NCBI RefSeq assembly: GCF_030160235.1
Contig: NZ_BSNY01000018.1
Coordinates: 155,595-219,594, forward strand
Direction of reading: 5' to 3'
Length of the DNA stretch: 64,000 nt
From: Mesorhizobium huakuii
GTDB lineage: Bacteria; Pseudomonadota; Alphaproteobacteria; Rhizobiales; Rhizobiaceae
The notes below the pieces were generated by a model. It ran no database searches, was not told where the DNA came from, and was given only the letters and a program-made list of their open reading frames with translations. The position numbers were made by a program, and so were the translations under genes. Each line of letters starts with the position of its first letter. Position 1 is the stretch's first letter. Shown in pieces: positions 27,327 to 36,243 of the stretch.

Positions 27327-27378
27327 GCAGCCGGCGCCGAAAAGCGATTCCGGATCAAGAGATTCAAGGGACAAAAGA

Positions 27379-28413
<1,035 letters not shown>

Positions 28414-28442
28414 GCGCGTCCGACAACCGTAGCCAGCAAAAA

Positions 28443-28503
28443 CCCTAGAGCAATTCCAGGAAAAGTGTGAGCGGTTTCCCTAGGGCGGTAAAACGCTCTA
28501 GGG
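28443..28503. repeat. Palindromic intergenic repeat, rhizobial type
   Basis: Outer arms CCCTAGAGC and GCTCTAGGG are a perfect 9-bp inverted repeat around 43 bases that contain GAGCAATTCCAGGAAAAGTG followed by a GCGGTTT stretch, a sequence familiar from short mosaic repeats in rhizobial genomes (recalled, not searched). It fills the gap between the convergent tdh and CDP-alcohol phosphotransferase genes and runs into the latter's stop codon. It may serve as a bidirectional terminator. Confidence 0.6.
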
Positions 28504-29142
28504 TCGTCTGGCTTTCAGCCATCGCACCTGTCGCCAGGCGCGGCGCAGCGCGGTTGCGGCGGAGCCGATCGCGATGATGGCAAGCGCGAGCATCAGGACC
28601 TCGTTGCGGCCATTCCAGAGAAATTCCACCGAAGTCAGCAGTGCGGCGATCGTTGCAACCGCCATGCGGTGCTGCTTGGCCATCGGGCCGGAGAAATCGC
28701 TCGGTCCTTCATTGGCCCGCCCCAGTTCCCGAACATAGGCGGTAAGAACCGAAAAACAGGCGGCTGCCCAGCCAAGGCCGGGCATGGCGATGCCATAGCC
28801 TATTCCGACCATGATGGCGATGTCGGCGCTCCTATCCGGGAACTCGTTCCAGAACGGCCCATCGGCCGATGCCTTGCCGCCTTCGACAGCGACCATGCCA
28901 TCGAACAGGTTGCACAGCAGACGCAGTTGGCAGAACAGCGCAGCGCCCAGCAAGAGCAGCAAACGCACCATGCCGTCGCTCTGCCCGCCGAGCCAGAAAG
29001 CGGTGCCGGCCAGCGCGCCGGCGAGGATACTGGCCTGCGAAATCTGGTTGGGGGTCACCGACAGTGCGGCGAGACGTCTGGCCGTCGCTTGTGCCCAGCG
29101 CGTGTCGCGGCTTGCAAGGGGTCTGCGATCGCCTGTGTTCAT
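28498..29142 (-). CDS. CDP-alcohol phosphatidyltransferase-family membrane protein (variant motif)
   Basis: A 214-residue protein with about five to six membrane helices. It carries a CDP-alcohol phosphotransferase core, DGMVAVEGGKASADGPFW followed by NEFPDRSAD (residues 81-107). Compared with the usual D-x2-D-G-x2-A-R-x8-G-x3-D-x3-D, the first Asp is Asn78, Arg is Val86 and the third Asp is Asn99, while Asp81, Asp103 and Asp107 stand. This marks a separate subfamily. It is the last gene of a three-gene run with a CdsA-like and a PlsC-like protein, the same trio of activities as the E. coli ynb cluster. It should join an alcohol to CDP-diacylglycerol; the alcohol is unknown. Confidence 0.78.
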   Translation of the reverse strand: MNTGDRRPLASRDTRWAQATARRLAALSVTPNQISQASILAGALAGTAFWLGGQSDGMVRLLLLLGAALFCQLRLLCNLFDGMVAVEGGKASADGPFWNEFPDRSADIAIMVGIGYGIAMPGLGWAAACFSVLTAYVRELGRANEGPSDFSGPMAKQHRMAVATIAALLTSVEFLWNGRNEVLMLALAIIAIGSAATALRRAWRQVRWLKARRP

Positions 29143-29149
29143 CAGTGCC

Positions 29150-30100
29150 TCATCCGGGCGACCAGAAATAGCGCGTAAGGTGGAAGAATATCGGAGCAGA
29201 GAAAACCACCGAATCCAGCCGGTCGATCAGGCCGCCATGGCCGTCTATCAGATGGCCCCAATCCTTCACGCCGCGGTCGCGTTTGATCGCGGACATGACA
29301 AGGCCGCCGAAAAAACCCATCAACGTGATCAGGAAGGCCATTGCGCCGGCCTGAAGCGGAGAGAACGGCGTGATCCACCACAGGCCAGCGCCGACGAGGC
29401 TGGCGCAGGCAATGCCGCCGACGAAACCTTCAACAGTCTTGGACGGCGAAAGCCTTGGTGCGATCTTGGTACGCCCGATCATCTTCCCCCAGATATATTG
29501 CAGCACATCGCTCGACTGAACGACGATGACGAGGAAGGCTATCAAAAGCACATTGCGGCCCTCGTAGCCGGGAATGTGCAACGTCAAAAGAGCCGGGACG
29601 TGCGAGGCGCAGAAGACGCAGATCATCAGCGCCCATTGCACCTCCGCGATTCGGACCAGGAAGTGCTGCGTGTCGCCCCGGACCGCGGAGATGATGGGCA
29701 TCAACAGGAAGGCGTAGACTGGGATGAAAACGGAAAAGATTTCGTAATTCTCGATCCAGAGCAGGGCGTATTGCAACGGCAACACGACGAAAAACGCGGT
29801 GGCCAGCGCCCAGTGGTCGGCGCGCCGCGTATTGGTCAGCGTCACGAACTCGCGAAGGGCGGCGAAGGAACAGAAGCCGAAAAGCAACAGAACGCCGATG
29901 CGCCCGGCGACGAACGCGATGGCGATGAGGATCGCCATCACCCACCAGGCATTGATTCGGGCGTTGAGGTTCTCGATGGCCGGATTCGAACCATCTGGCG
30001 ACAAGCGTCGCTCAAGGACATGGCCTACGAACGAGGCCACGAGCAGGATCCCGCAGACGCCGAGCACGAGAACCATCATGTCGAAGTGGGTCGCGCTCAT
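29150..30100 (-). CDS. Phosphatidate cytidylyltransferase-like protein (CdsA/YnbB type)
   Basis: A 316-residue polytopic membrane protein that should make CDP-diacylglycerol from phosphatidate and CTP. It has the CdsA signature near the C terminus, SAIKRDRGVKDWGHLIDGHG then GLIDRLDS, and upstream KIAPRLSPSKTVEGFVGGI. The position next to a CDP-alcohol phosphotransferase and an acyltransferase, and length above the usual 270-290, suggest a second, pathway-dedicated CdsA and not the housekeeping copy. Its start overlaps the preceding acyltransferase stop by four bases and its stop is seven bases from the next gene, so the trio is one operon. Confidence 0.86.
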   Translation of the reverse strand: MSATHFDMMVLVLGVCGILLVASFVGHVLERRLSPDGSNPAIENLNARINAWWVMAILIAIAFVAGRIGVLLLFGFCSFAALREFVTLTNTRRADHWALATAFFVVLPLQYALLWIENYEIFSVFIPVYAFLLMPIISAVRGDTQHFLVRIAEVQWALMICVFCASHVPALLTLHIPGYEGRNVLLIAFLVIVVQSSDVLQYIWGKMIGRTKIAPRLSPSKTVEGFVGGIACASLVGAGLWWITPFSPLQAGAMAFLITLMGFFGGLVMSAIKRDRGVKDWGHLIDGHGGLIDRLDSVVFSAPIFFHLTRYFWSPG

Positions 30101-30735
30101 TCCGCAGCCTTTTTAGGCGCCAGCGCGAGCAGCGCCTCCCGTGCCCGCTCGAGAAACATATCCTTGTCCTCGCCATCAGCCAGATGCATTGGCTCGCCGA
30201 ACGTCACTGTGCAGATCAATGGGATAGGCACGAACTCCCCCTTCGGCATCACCCTGTTGAGATTGGCGATCCATACCGGCACCAATTCGAAGTCCGGGTG
30301 CAACGCCGCCAAATGGAACAGGCCGGATTTGAATGGCTGCAAGGACGCATCGGACTGGTTGCGCGTGCCTTCCGGGAAGAGGATGAGCGAGGAGCCTTCC
30401 CGCATCGCCTCCCCCATGCTCTCGACGGGATCCATCGTGCGTGCGTCGCGATTGCGATCGATCAGGACGGCATTGAAAACGTCGCGCCCGATGAAGCTTC
30501 GGAGTTTTGATTTCAGCCAGTAGTCGGCGCCCGCTACGGGACGGACCCGTCGACGCAGGCGCGGCTGCAGGACAGCCCAGATCAGGATGAAATCCCCATG
30601 GCTGGAGTGGTTGGCAAAGAAGATCGAGCGACGGCGAGGCAGCCTGCCTTCGTGCCAGAACGGCCGCACGGCGGTGATCGCGCGGGCAAACAGCAAGACG
30701 ACCACGGCCACCGGCTTCGCAATCAGCGACTTCAT
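30097..30735 (-). CDS. 1-acyl-glycerol-3-phosphate acyltransferase-like protein (PlsC family)
   Basis: A 212-residue LPLAT acyltransferase with an N-terminal hydrophobic helix (IAKPVAVVVLLFARAITAV). Catalytic motif HxxxxD is in NHSSHGDFILIW and the acceptor motif is FPEGTRN; VPVWIANLNRVMPKGEF follows as motif IV. The start at 30735 follows a GGGGGG run; ATGs at 30747 and 30762 are alternatives. It begins the auxiliary phospholipid operon and should make phosphatidate for the CdsA-like enzyme encoded next. Divergence from normal PlsC length is small. Confidence 0.82.
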   Translation of the reverse strand: MKSLIAKPVAVVVLLFARAITAVRPFWHEGRLPRRRSIFFANHSSHGDFILIWAVLQPRLRRRVRPVAGADYWLKSKLRSFIGRDVFNAVLIDRNRDARTMDPVESMGEAMREGSSLILFPEGTRNQSDASLQPFKSGLFHLAALHPDFELVPVWIANLNRVMPKGEFVPIPLICTVTFGEPMHLADGEDKDMFLERAREALLALAPKKAAE

Positions 30736-30839
30736 CCACCCCCCCATTCGTTCATGGATCATCCGCCAGTCGACAACAGGCGCACAAAATCCGCCGTCGG
30801 ACAAGCAGGGATCGCGAGACCCATGGCTGCTTGAGCGCG

Positions 30840-31328
30840 CTACCCCTTCGCAGCGACCGTCTTGCATTCTCCCGGAGAAAGCCGCTGTCTCGTACCCAAT
30901 GCGATTTCCAGCGACAAGACACCCTTGACGATAGCGGCCCGTTCGTCGGCGCCCAACTTGGCAAGCAACGCCTGCTCGAACGCCTTCGCCAACGGCACCA
31001 TCTCACGATAGGCGGCAAGGCCCGCCTTGGTAAGCGTCAAATGCTCGACACGGCGATCGTTTTCATCGGGAGTTCGCGTCAGCCAGCGCCGGCGTTCGAG
31101 CTCCGCCACGGCGCGCGACACTTTGGTCTTGTGCATGGCAGACTGCTCGCCGAGTTCTGTCGCGGTCATCGTCCCGCGCTGGCCAAGTCCGGAAAGCGTG
31201 CGCCATTCCGGGCGCGTCAGCCCGTGACTGTCCTTGTATATCCGCGAGAATTCGCGGCTGACGGCATCGGCAAGGCGGTACAACCGGTAGGGCAGGAAGC
31301 TTTCGAGTTCCAGGATCTCCGGTTCCAT
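30840..31328 (-). CDS. MarR-family regulator, probable repressor of the homogentisate operon
   Basis: A 162-residue MarR regulator. Helix-turn-helix at about residues 55-83 (MTATELGEQSAMHKTKVSRA, VAELERRRWLTR) and wing TPDENDRRVEHLTLTKAG. The N-terminal FLPYRLYRLADAVSREFSRIY is the dimer helix. It is divergent from hmgA with 114 bases between the start codons. A MarR-type repressor beside hmgA is a known arrangement in proteobacteria (HmgR-like), so homogentisate or a related aromatic acid is a likely ligand. Tandem 15-bp repeats lie in the intergenic region. Confidence 0.85.
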   Translation of the reverse strand: MEPEILELESFLPYRLYRLADAVSREFSRIYKDSHGLTRPEWRTLSGLGQRGTMTATELGEQSAMHKTKVSRAVAELERRRWLTRTPDENDRRVEHLTLTKAGLAAYREMVPLAKAFEQALLAKLGADERAAIVKGVLSLEIALGTRQRLSPGECKTVAAKG

Positions 31329-31358
31329 GGGTCATTTCCCTGCGCGCCATGGTGGCAT

Positions 31359-31388
31359 TGATAGTTACATTTCTGATGGTTACAAATG
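31359..31388. promoter_or_regulatory. Tandem 15-bp repeats in the marR-hmgA divergon
   Basis: Two adjoining copies, TGATAGTTACATTTC and TGATGGTTACAAATG, matching at 11 of 15 positions with an identical GTTACA core. They occupy the centre of the divergent promoter region. Direct repeats are less usual than palindromes for MarR proteins, but the location fits an operator for the adjoining regulator. Confidence 0.5.
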
Positions 31389-31442
31389 AAACGAGTTTGG
31401 TCAATCCGGCTGGCGCCTGCCGGACGCGCAAGGGAGGAAGCG

Positions 31443-32756
31443 ATGGCCTTTTCCTACATGCCGGGCTTCGGCAACGATTTCGAGACCGAAACCTTGCCCG
31501 GCTCGCTGCCGCAGGGGCGGAACTCGCCGCAGCGGCCGGCCTACGGCCTCTACGCCGAGCAGCTTTCGGGCTCGCCCTTCACCGCCCCGCGCGGCACCAA
31601 TGAGCGCTCATGGCTCTATCGCATCCGGCCGAGCGTCAAGCACACCGGACGTTTCAAGGCGGTAGCTTATCCCTTGTGGAAGACAGCTCCCAATGTCGGC
31701 GACCACGAACTGGCGCTTGGCCAGTATCGCTGGAATCCGGTGCCGATGCCGAAGGAGCCGACTAATTTTATTCAAGGCATGCGCAGCATTACCACGGCTG
31801 GCGACGTACTCGGGCAGACCGGCATGGCTGCCCATGTCTATGTCGCCAACACATCGATGGTCGACGATCATTTCTTCAACGCCGATGGCGAGTTGCTGGT
31901 GGTGCCGCAGGTCGGTGCCTTGCGTCTGGTGACGGAGATGGGCGTGATCGAGCTTCGGCCCGGCGAGATCGCCGTGCTGCCGCGCGGACTCGTCTTCAAG
32001 GTTGAGTTGGTCGATGCCGAAGTGCGCGGCTATGTCTGCGAAAACTACGGCGCCAAGCTGACCTTGCCCGACCGTGGCCCGATCGGCGCCAATTGCCTGG
32101 CCAACCCGCGCGACTTCAAGACACCCTGCGCCTGGTTCGAGGAGAAGGAAACGCCGTGCCGGCTGATCGTGAAATGGTGCGGCAATTTCCATGTCACCGA
32201 GATCGGCCACTCGCCGCTCGACGTCGTCGCCTGGCATGGCAACTACGCGCCCTACAAATATGATCTGGCGACCTTTTCGCCGGTCGGCGCCATCCTGTTC
32301 GATCACCCCGATCCGTCGATCTTCACCGTGCTGACGGCGCCGAGCGGCGAGGAAGGCACCGCCAACATCGACTTCGTCATCTTCCCGCCGCGCTGGCTGG
32401 TGGCGGAAGATACGTTCCGCCCGCCCTGGTATCACCGCAACATCATGAGCGAGTTCATGGGGCTGATCCACGGCCAGTACGACGCCAAGGAGGAAGGCTT
32501 CGTTCCCGGCGGCATCAGCCTGCACAATCTGATGCTGGCCCATGGCCCGGATGCGCCTGGCTTCGAAAAGGCCTCGCGCGCGGAGCTGAAACCGGTCAAG
32601 CTCGATAACACAATGGCCTTCATGTTCGAGACCCGTTTCCCGCAGATGCTGACCCGCTACGGCGCCGAACTGGAAACAAGGCAGGACAATTACATCGACT
32701 GCTGGGCCGACCTGAAGAAGCGCTTCAATGGCACGCCCGAGGGCGACTGGTCTTGA
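31443..32756 (+). CDS. hmgA: Homogentisate 1,2-dioxygenase
   Basis: HmgA opens the ring of homogentisate to maleylacetoacetate in tyrosine and phenylalanine breakdown. The 437-residue product starts [21 protein letters not shown] and contains [21 protein letters not shown]-type substrate motif, the iron-site region [20 protein letters not shown] (His and Glu ligands) and [12 protein letters not shown] with a further His. GGGAGGAAG directly precedes the ATG at 31443; the frame extends 57 bases upstream without support. It is the first gene of an operon with MBL, small protein, fah and dinB genes. Confidence 0.97.
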   Translation: MAFSYMPGFGNDFETETLPGSLPQGRNSPQRPAYGLYAEQLSGSPFTAPRGTNERSWLYRIRPSVKHTGRFKAVAYPLWKTAPNVGDHELALGQYRWNPVPMPKEPTNFIQGMRSITTAGDVLGQTGMAAHVYVANTSMVDDHFFNADGELLVVPQVGALRLVTEMGVIELRPGEIAVLPRGLVFKVELVDAEVRGYVCENYGAKLTLPDRGPIGANCLANPRDFKTPCAWFEEKETPCRLIVKWCGNFHVTEIGHSPLDVVAWHGNYAPYKYDLATFSPVGAILFDHPDPSIFTVLTAPSGEEGTANIDFVIFPPRWLVAEDTFRPPWYHRNIMSEFMGLIHGQYDAKEEGFVPGGISLHNLMLAHGPDAPGFEKASRAELKPVKLDNTMAFMFETRFPQMLTRYGAELETRQDNYIDCWADLKKRFNGTPEGDWS

Positions 32757-33625
32757 GCGGCAAGCCAATGCCTGACCGGCTGGTGCTGCTGGGCTCGAAG
32801 GGCGGCCCAGCACTGCGGCCGGGCGGACCATGGCCGAGCTCGTCGCTGCTTGAGATCGGTGGGCGAACCATCGTCGTCGATTGCGGGCTCGGCGTGACGC
32901 GCGGCCTGGTCGATGCCGGGATCAGCCTGAAGGCGCTCGACCTGATCTTCATCACGCATCTGCATTCCGACCATTTGCTGGAACTCGGGCCGTTGCTCCA
33001 CACCGCCTGGACGGCGGGACTGGCGACGCCGGTCGATGTGTTCGGTCCGCCCGGCACCGGCCGTTACTGGCGGCGCTTCTGCCAGGCAATGGAGTTCGAT
33101 ATCGAAATCCGCATCGTCGATGAGGGCCGGCCTGATATTCGCGAACTGGTTTCGGTCAGCGAATTCGCCGAGGGCCATGTGCTCGATCAACGCGGCCTGG
33201 AGGTAACGGCGCTTCGCGTCGATCATCCGCCAGTGACCGACTGTTTTGCCTTGCGCTTCGACCAAGGCGGCAAAAGCGTGGTGTTCTCCGCCGATACGGC
33301 TTTCTTTCCGCCGCTCGCCGATTTCTCCAAGGGTGCTGATCTTCTCGTCCACGAAGCCATGCTGGAAGAGGGCATCGAGCGGTTGGTTGCCAGAACCGGC
33401 AATGGCGCCCGGCTCAGAGAACATCTGCTCGCCAGCCACAGCTTTGCCGAGGAGGCGGGGCGCATCGCCAGCGATGCCGGCGTGAAGAGGCTGGTGCTCA
33501 ACCACCTCATTCCCGCCGACGATGCCGAGATCGGCGAGGACGACTGGCTTGCCGCCGTCAGGAAAACATGGGCCGGCGACTTGACGATCGCCCGCGACGG
33601 CCTTGTTGTGGGGTTCCGGGAGTAA
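32753..33625 (+). CDS. MBL-fold metallo-hydrolase
   Basis: A 290-residue metallo-beta-lactamase-fold hydrolase with the metal motif HLHSDH (His69-His74), a second His in LRVDHPP, SADTAF (bridging Asp) and LNHLIP. The layout resembles the ribonuclease Z/arylsulfatase-like branch. Translation begins at a TTG overlapping the hmgA stop by four bases, preceded by GAGGG; an ATG at 32768 is the alternative. No step of the known tyrosine pathway needs it; it might hydrolyse a lactone or thioester by-product, but that is speculation. Confidence 0.83.
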   Translation: MSGKPMPDRLVLLGSKGGPALRPGGPWPSSSLLEIGGRTIVVDCGLGVTRGLVDAGISLKALDLIFITHLHSDHLLELGPLLHTAWTAGLATPVDVFGPPGTGRYWRRFCQAMEFDIEIRIVDEGRPDIRELVSVSEFAEGHVLDQRGLEVTALRVDHPPVTDCFALRFDQGGKSVVFSADTAFFPPLADFSKGADLLVHEAMLEEGIERLVARTGNGARLREHLLASHSFAEEAGRIASDAGVKRLVLNHLIPADDAEIGEDDWLAAVRKTWAGDLTIARDGLVVGFRE

Positions 33626-33627
33626 CG

Positions 33628-33969
33628 ATGGCCGACGACGAGCTTTGGGAAGAGGTACGCAAGTCCGGAGAGACATCCTGGGCGCAGCTCTCTTCGTTCC
33701 TCAACGACGTGCGGGACTTGCCGTCTTTTGTCCGCTTCATCGACGCGCTGCGCAAGGATCGCGAGGATTCTGACCGCAAGAAAGCGTTGCAGCCGTCGGG
33801 ACCTGACATTAGCTGGAATGGCTGGGAAAACAATTCGATAGCCACATTTCTTGAATCAGCTGTCGCCTGCGTCGAAGACAATGGGAGACATAACCCGGCA
33901 TTCCTGGCGGATGAAAATCCCTGGAAAGCCGCGGCCAGGATTCTCTATGCCGGCAAACATTACGAATAA
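33628..33969 (+). CDS. Small uncharacterised protein (possibly DUF7660)
   Basis: A 113-residue soluble protein: MADDELWEEVRKSGETSWAQ, then FLNDVRDLPSFVRFIDALRKD and WNGWENNSIATFLESAVACVED, ending HNPAFLADENPWKAAARIL. The W-E-N-x-S-I-x-x-F-L-E motif is that of a small family found in many bacteria, which I believe is DUF7660, of unknown role. It has no signal peptide or membrane segment. It starts two bases after the MBL gene and ends 15 bases before fah, so it travels in the tyrosine operon. Confidence 0.65.
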   Translation: MADDELWEEVRKSGETSWAQLSSFLNDVRDLPSFVRFIDALRKDREDSDRKKALQPSGPDISWNGWENNSIATFLESAVACVEDNGRHNPAFLADENPWKAAARILYAGKHYE

Positions 33970-33984
33970 CGAACGGGAGGACAC

Positions 33985-34998
33985 ATGAAGCTTGCCACAT
34001 TGAAGGACGGGACGCGCGACGGGAAACTCGTCGTCGTCTCGCGCGACCTGACGCAGTACACCGATGCCTCTTTCCTGGCGCGCACGCTGCAGGCGGCGCT
34101 CGACGACTGGCGCAGGGTCTCGCCGCATCTCGGCACAATCGCGGAATCGCTGGAGAACAATGCGGTGCCTTCAGCCCGTTTTCATGAGCACGACGCGCAT
34201 TCGCCGTTGCCGCGCGCCTATCAATGGGCTGACGGGTCTGCCTATGTGAACCATGTCGAACTGGTGCGGAAGGCACGCGGCGTCGAGATGCCGGCGAGTT
34301 TCTGGACCGATCCGCTGATCTACCAGGGCGGCTCGGACGCCTTCATTGCGCCGCGCGATCCCATCCGCATGGCCGACGAGGCCTTCGGCATCGACATGGA
34401 GGCGGAGGTCGCCGTCATTGTCGACGACGTGCCGATGGGCGCCAGTATCGAACAGGCGCGCGCCGCGATCCGGCTGGTCATGCTGGTCAACGACGTGACG
34501 CTGCGCGCGCTGACCGGGCCGGAACTGGCCAAGGGGTTTGGCTTCTTCCAGTCGAAACCATCCTCGGCTTTTTCGCCGGTCGCGGTGACGCCGGATGAAC
34601 TGGGCGATGCCTGGGACGGCGGCAAGGTCAGCCTGCCGCTGCTTGCCGACCTCAACGGCAAGCCGTTCGGCCGCGCCAATGCAGGCGTCGACATGACCTT
34701 CGATTTTCCGGCGCTGATCGTGCATGCCGCCCGCACAAGGCCGCTGGTGGCAGGCACCATCATCGGCTCCGGGACGGTTTCCAACAAGCTCGACGGCGGG
34801 CCGGGCAAGCCCATCTCCGCGGGGGGCGCCGGCTATTCCTGCATCGCCGAACTGCGCATGATTGAGACCATTGTATCAGGCGAGCCCAAGACGCCGTTCC
34901 TGCGCTTTGGCGACACGGTGCGCATCGAGATGAAGGACAGTACGGGCCATTCGATCTTCGGCGCCATCGAGCAGAAGGTTGAGAAATATCAGGGATAG
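33985..34998 (+). CDS. Fumarylacetoacetate hydrolase family protein (fumarylacetoacetase)
   Basis: The last enzyme of tyrosine breakdown, splitting fumarylacetoacetate to fumarate and acetoacetate. The 337-residue product is a bacterial-type FAH: N-terminal MKLATLKDGTRDGKLVVVSR, active-site region FHEHDAHSPLPRAYQWADGS, AFGIDMEAEVAVIVDDV (metal Glu pair), LVNDVTLRAL, GFGFFQSKPSSAFSPVAVTP and IGSGTVSN. AACGGGAGG precedes the ATG. Linkage to hmgA makes fumarylacetoacetate the expected substrate. The isomerase (maiA) that should act between HmgA and this enzyme is not in the window. Confidence 0.9.
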   Translation: MKLATLKDGTRDGKLVVVSRDLTQYTDASFLARTLQAALDDWRRVSPHLGTIAESLENNAVPSARFHEHDAHSPLPRAYQWADGSAYVNHVELVRKARGVEMPASFWTDPLIYQGGSDAFIAPRDPIRMADEAFGIDMEAEVAVIVDDVPMGASIEQARAAIRLVMLVNDVTLRALTGPELAKGFGFFQSKPSSAFSPVAVTPDELGDAWDGGKVSLPLLADLNGKPFGRANAGVDMTFDFPALIVHAARTRPLVAGTIIGSGTVSNKLDGGPGKPISAGGAGYSCIAELRMIETIVSGEPKTPFLRFGDTVRIEMKDSTGHSIFGAIEQKVEKYQG

Positions 34999-35019
34999 GG
35001 GACGTGGGAGGTTTCAGCG

Positions 35020-35556
35020 GTGAATCTTCTGGATCATCTGCGCCGCATGGCCGGTAACAATCTCTGGTCGAACGACCGGCTCTATCGCGCCGTGCTTGCG
35101 CTCATGCCCGGTGAGTTCGAGGCCGAGCGCACCAGTTTCTTCCCGTCGATCAAGGCGACGCTCAACCATATTCTCGCGGTCGATCACCTCTATCTCGATT
35201 TTCTCGAAGAGGGCGGCGTCGGTGCCGCAGCCCATGATGAGTTCGTGCCCTTCGACGAACCCAACGCGCTGTTTGCCGCGCAGGTGGCAGCCGACCGGCG
35301 GCTGATCGCCTTCTGCGACGGGTTGACGGAAGCCGATCTCGACCGCCACGTCATCACTGACCGGCGCGCGGACGGCATGATTCCCGAGCGCATCGGCGAC
35401 ATCCTGGCCCATGTCTTCCTGCACGACATCCACCATCGCGGCCAGGTGCACGCCATGCTCTCCGGCACCTCGGTCGCGCCGCCGCAACTGGACGAGTTTT
35501 TGCTCGACTACGACCTCAAGCTGAGGAAGGCGGAGGTCGAGCGGCTGGGGTTGTGA
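35020..35556 (+). CDS. DinB-family four-helix protein in the tyrosine operon
   Basis: A 178-residue DinB/YfiT-superfamily protein. The metal triad is visible: His50 in LNHILAVDH, and His135 and His139 in FLHDIHHRGQ. The superfamily includes thiol-dependent enzymes, such as mycothiol-dependent maleylpyruvate isomerase, as well as many proteins of unknown role. The start is a GTG with GGGAGG eight bases upstream, 21 bases after fah. It stands where rhizobial operons often have the glutathione-dependent maiA, so it might do the isomerisation; that is a hypothesis. Confidence 0.8.
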   Translation: MNLLDHLRRMAGNNLWSNDRLYRAVLALMPGEFEAERTSFFPSIKATLNHILAVDHLYLDFLEEGGVGAAAHDEFVPFDEPNALFAAQVAADRRLIAFCDGLTEADLDRHVITDRRADGMIPERIGDILAHVFLHDIHHRGQVHAMLSGTSVAPPQLDEFLLDYDLKLRKAEVERLGL

Positions 35557-35574
35557 GGCTGGGTATTTCGCCAA

Positions 35575-35952
35575 TCAGGCCAGAGCGACATTGTAGCGGA
35601 CGAAGTGCGGGTCGGATGTCAGGATGGTCAGGTTCTCCACCTGCGCCTGCGCAATCAGCAGTCTGTCGAATGGATCACCATGGTGGTGAGGTAGACCGCT
35701 GACGGCGTTCGCATGCTGGAGGGTTACGGCGAGCGGCTGAAATTGCATCCTTGGAAGCAGCGTTGGCAGATCATCCGGCGCGTCGAGCTTCCCGATCGAA
35801 CGCTTGATGGCAATTTCCCAAACACTTGCCGCGCTCGCGAACACCACCGCGTCCGAAGCCAGGATAGCGCGGTGTTGCTCGCTGAGACGTCGATCGTCCG
35901 AAATCGACCAGAGGATGATATGGGTGTCGGCGAGAAACGGGCCGACCGTCAT
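35575..35952 (-). CDS. PIN-domain toxin (VapC-like ribonuclease)
   Basis: A 125-residue PIN-domain protein, the toxin of a type II toxin-antitoxin pair. Acidic residues of the nuclease site are in FLADTHIILW, ASVWEIAIK and GDPFDRLLIAQA; the protein ends with ILTSDPHFVRYNV, as in the COG3744 group of VapC. The ATG at 35952 overlaps the antitoxin stop (ATGA); an ATG 18 bases upstream is possible. All features look intact. Confidence 0.88.
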   Translation of the reverse strand: MTVGPFLADTHIILWSISDDRRLSEQHRAILASDAVVFASAASVWEIAIKRSIGKLDAPDDLPTLLPRMQFQPLAVTLQHANAVSGLPHHHGDPFDRLLIAQAQVENLTILTSDPHFVRYNVALA

Positions 35953-36173
35953 TTCACGTACTCGTCCCATTCAGGACCGAGCTCGTCAAAATCATCCGCA
36001 ATCCAGATCTTGCCCTTCAAGGCGCCGATACGCGGCAGGGGGGCGGCCACTGCCGGCGGTACGATCCGCGCGGCCACCTTGCCGTGGCGCGTGAGTACGA
36101 TCTCCTCACCGGCTTCCGCACGGCTGACGAGCTCCGACAATTTAGCCTTGGCCTCGGCGATGGAAACATTCAT
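35949..36173 (-). CDS. Phd/YefM-family antitoxin
   Basis: A 74-residue antitoxin: MNVSIAEAKAKLSELVSRAE is the Phd/YefM N-terminal DNA-binding fold and EEIVLTRHGKVAARIVPP its second strand pair; the C-terminal part (IWIADDFDELGPEWDEYVK in part) is acidic and should wrap the toxin. The ATG at 36173 has AAGGA seven bases upstream; an ATG at 36194 lies inside the operator and is less likely. It overlaps the toxin gene by four bases. An 8-bp dyad just upstream is the probable autoregulatory site. Confidence 0.88.
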   Translation of the reverse strand: MNVSIAEAKAKLSELVSRAEAGEEIVLTRHGKVAARIVPPAVAAPLPRIGALKGKIWIADDFDELGPEWDEYVK

Positions 36174-36184
36174 GGTTCGATCCT

Positions 36185-36208
36185 TTATGACCATAATTTA
36201 GGTCATAA
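36185..36208. promoter_or_regulatory. Operator of the toxin-antitoxin pair
   Basis: Arms TTATGACC and GGTCATAA, 8 bp and perfect, separated by ATAATTTA. The dyad lies 12 bases upstream of the antitoxin start in an AT-rich stretch unlike its surroundings. This is the usual place for the antitoxin or toxin-antitoxin complex to bind and repress its own promoter. Confidence 0.65.
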
Positions 36209-36243
36209 TTGATCGCGACGCAAGAAGGCTGATTGAGTCGGTC

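Noticed and set aside
28811-30523. 570-codon plus-strand frame over the phospholipid cluster
   Set aside because: Opposite to three overlapping, recognisable genes; the translated product is low in hydrophobic order and has no domain.
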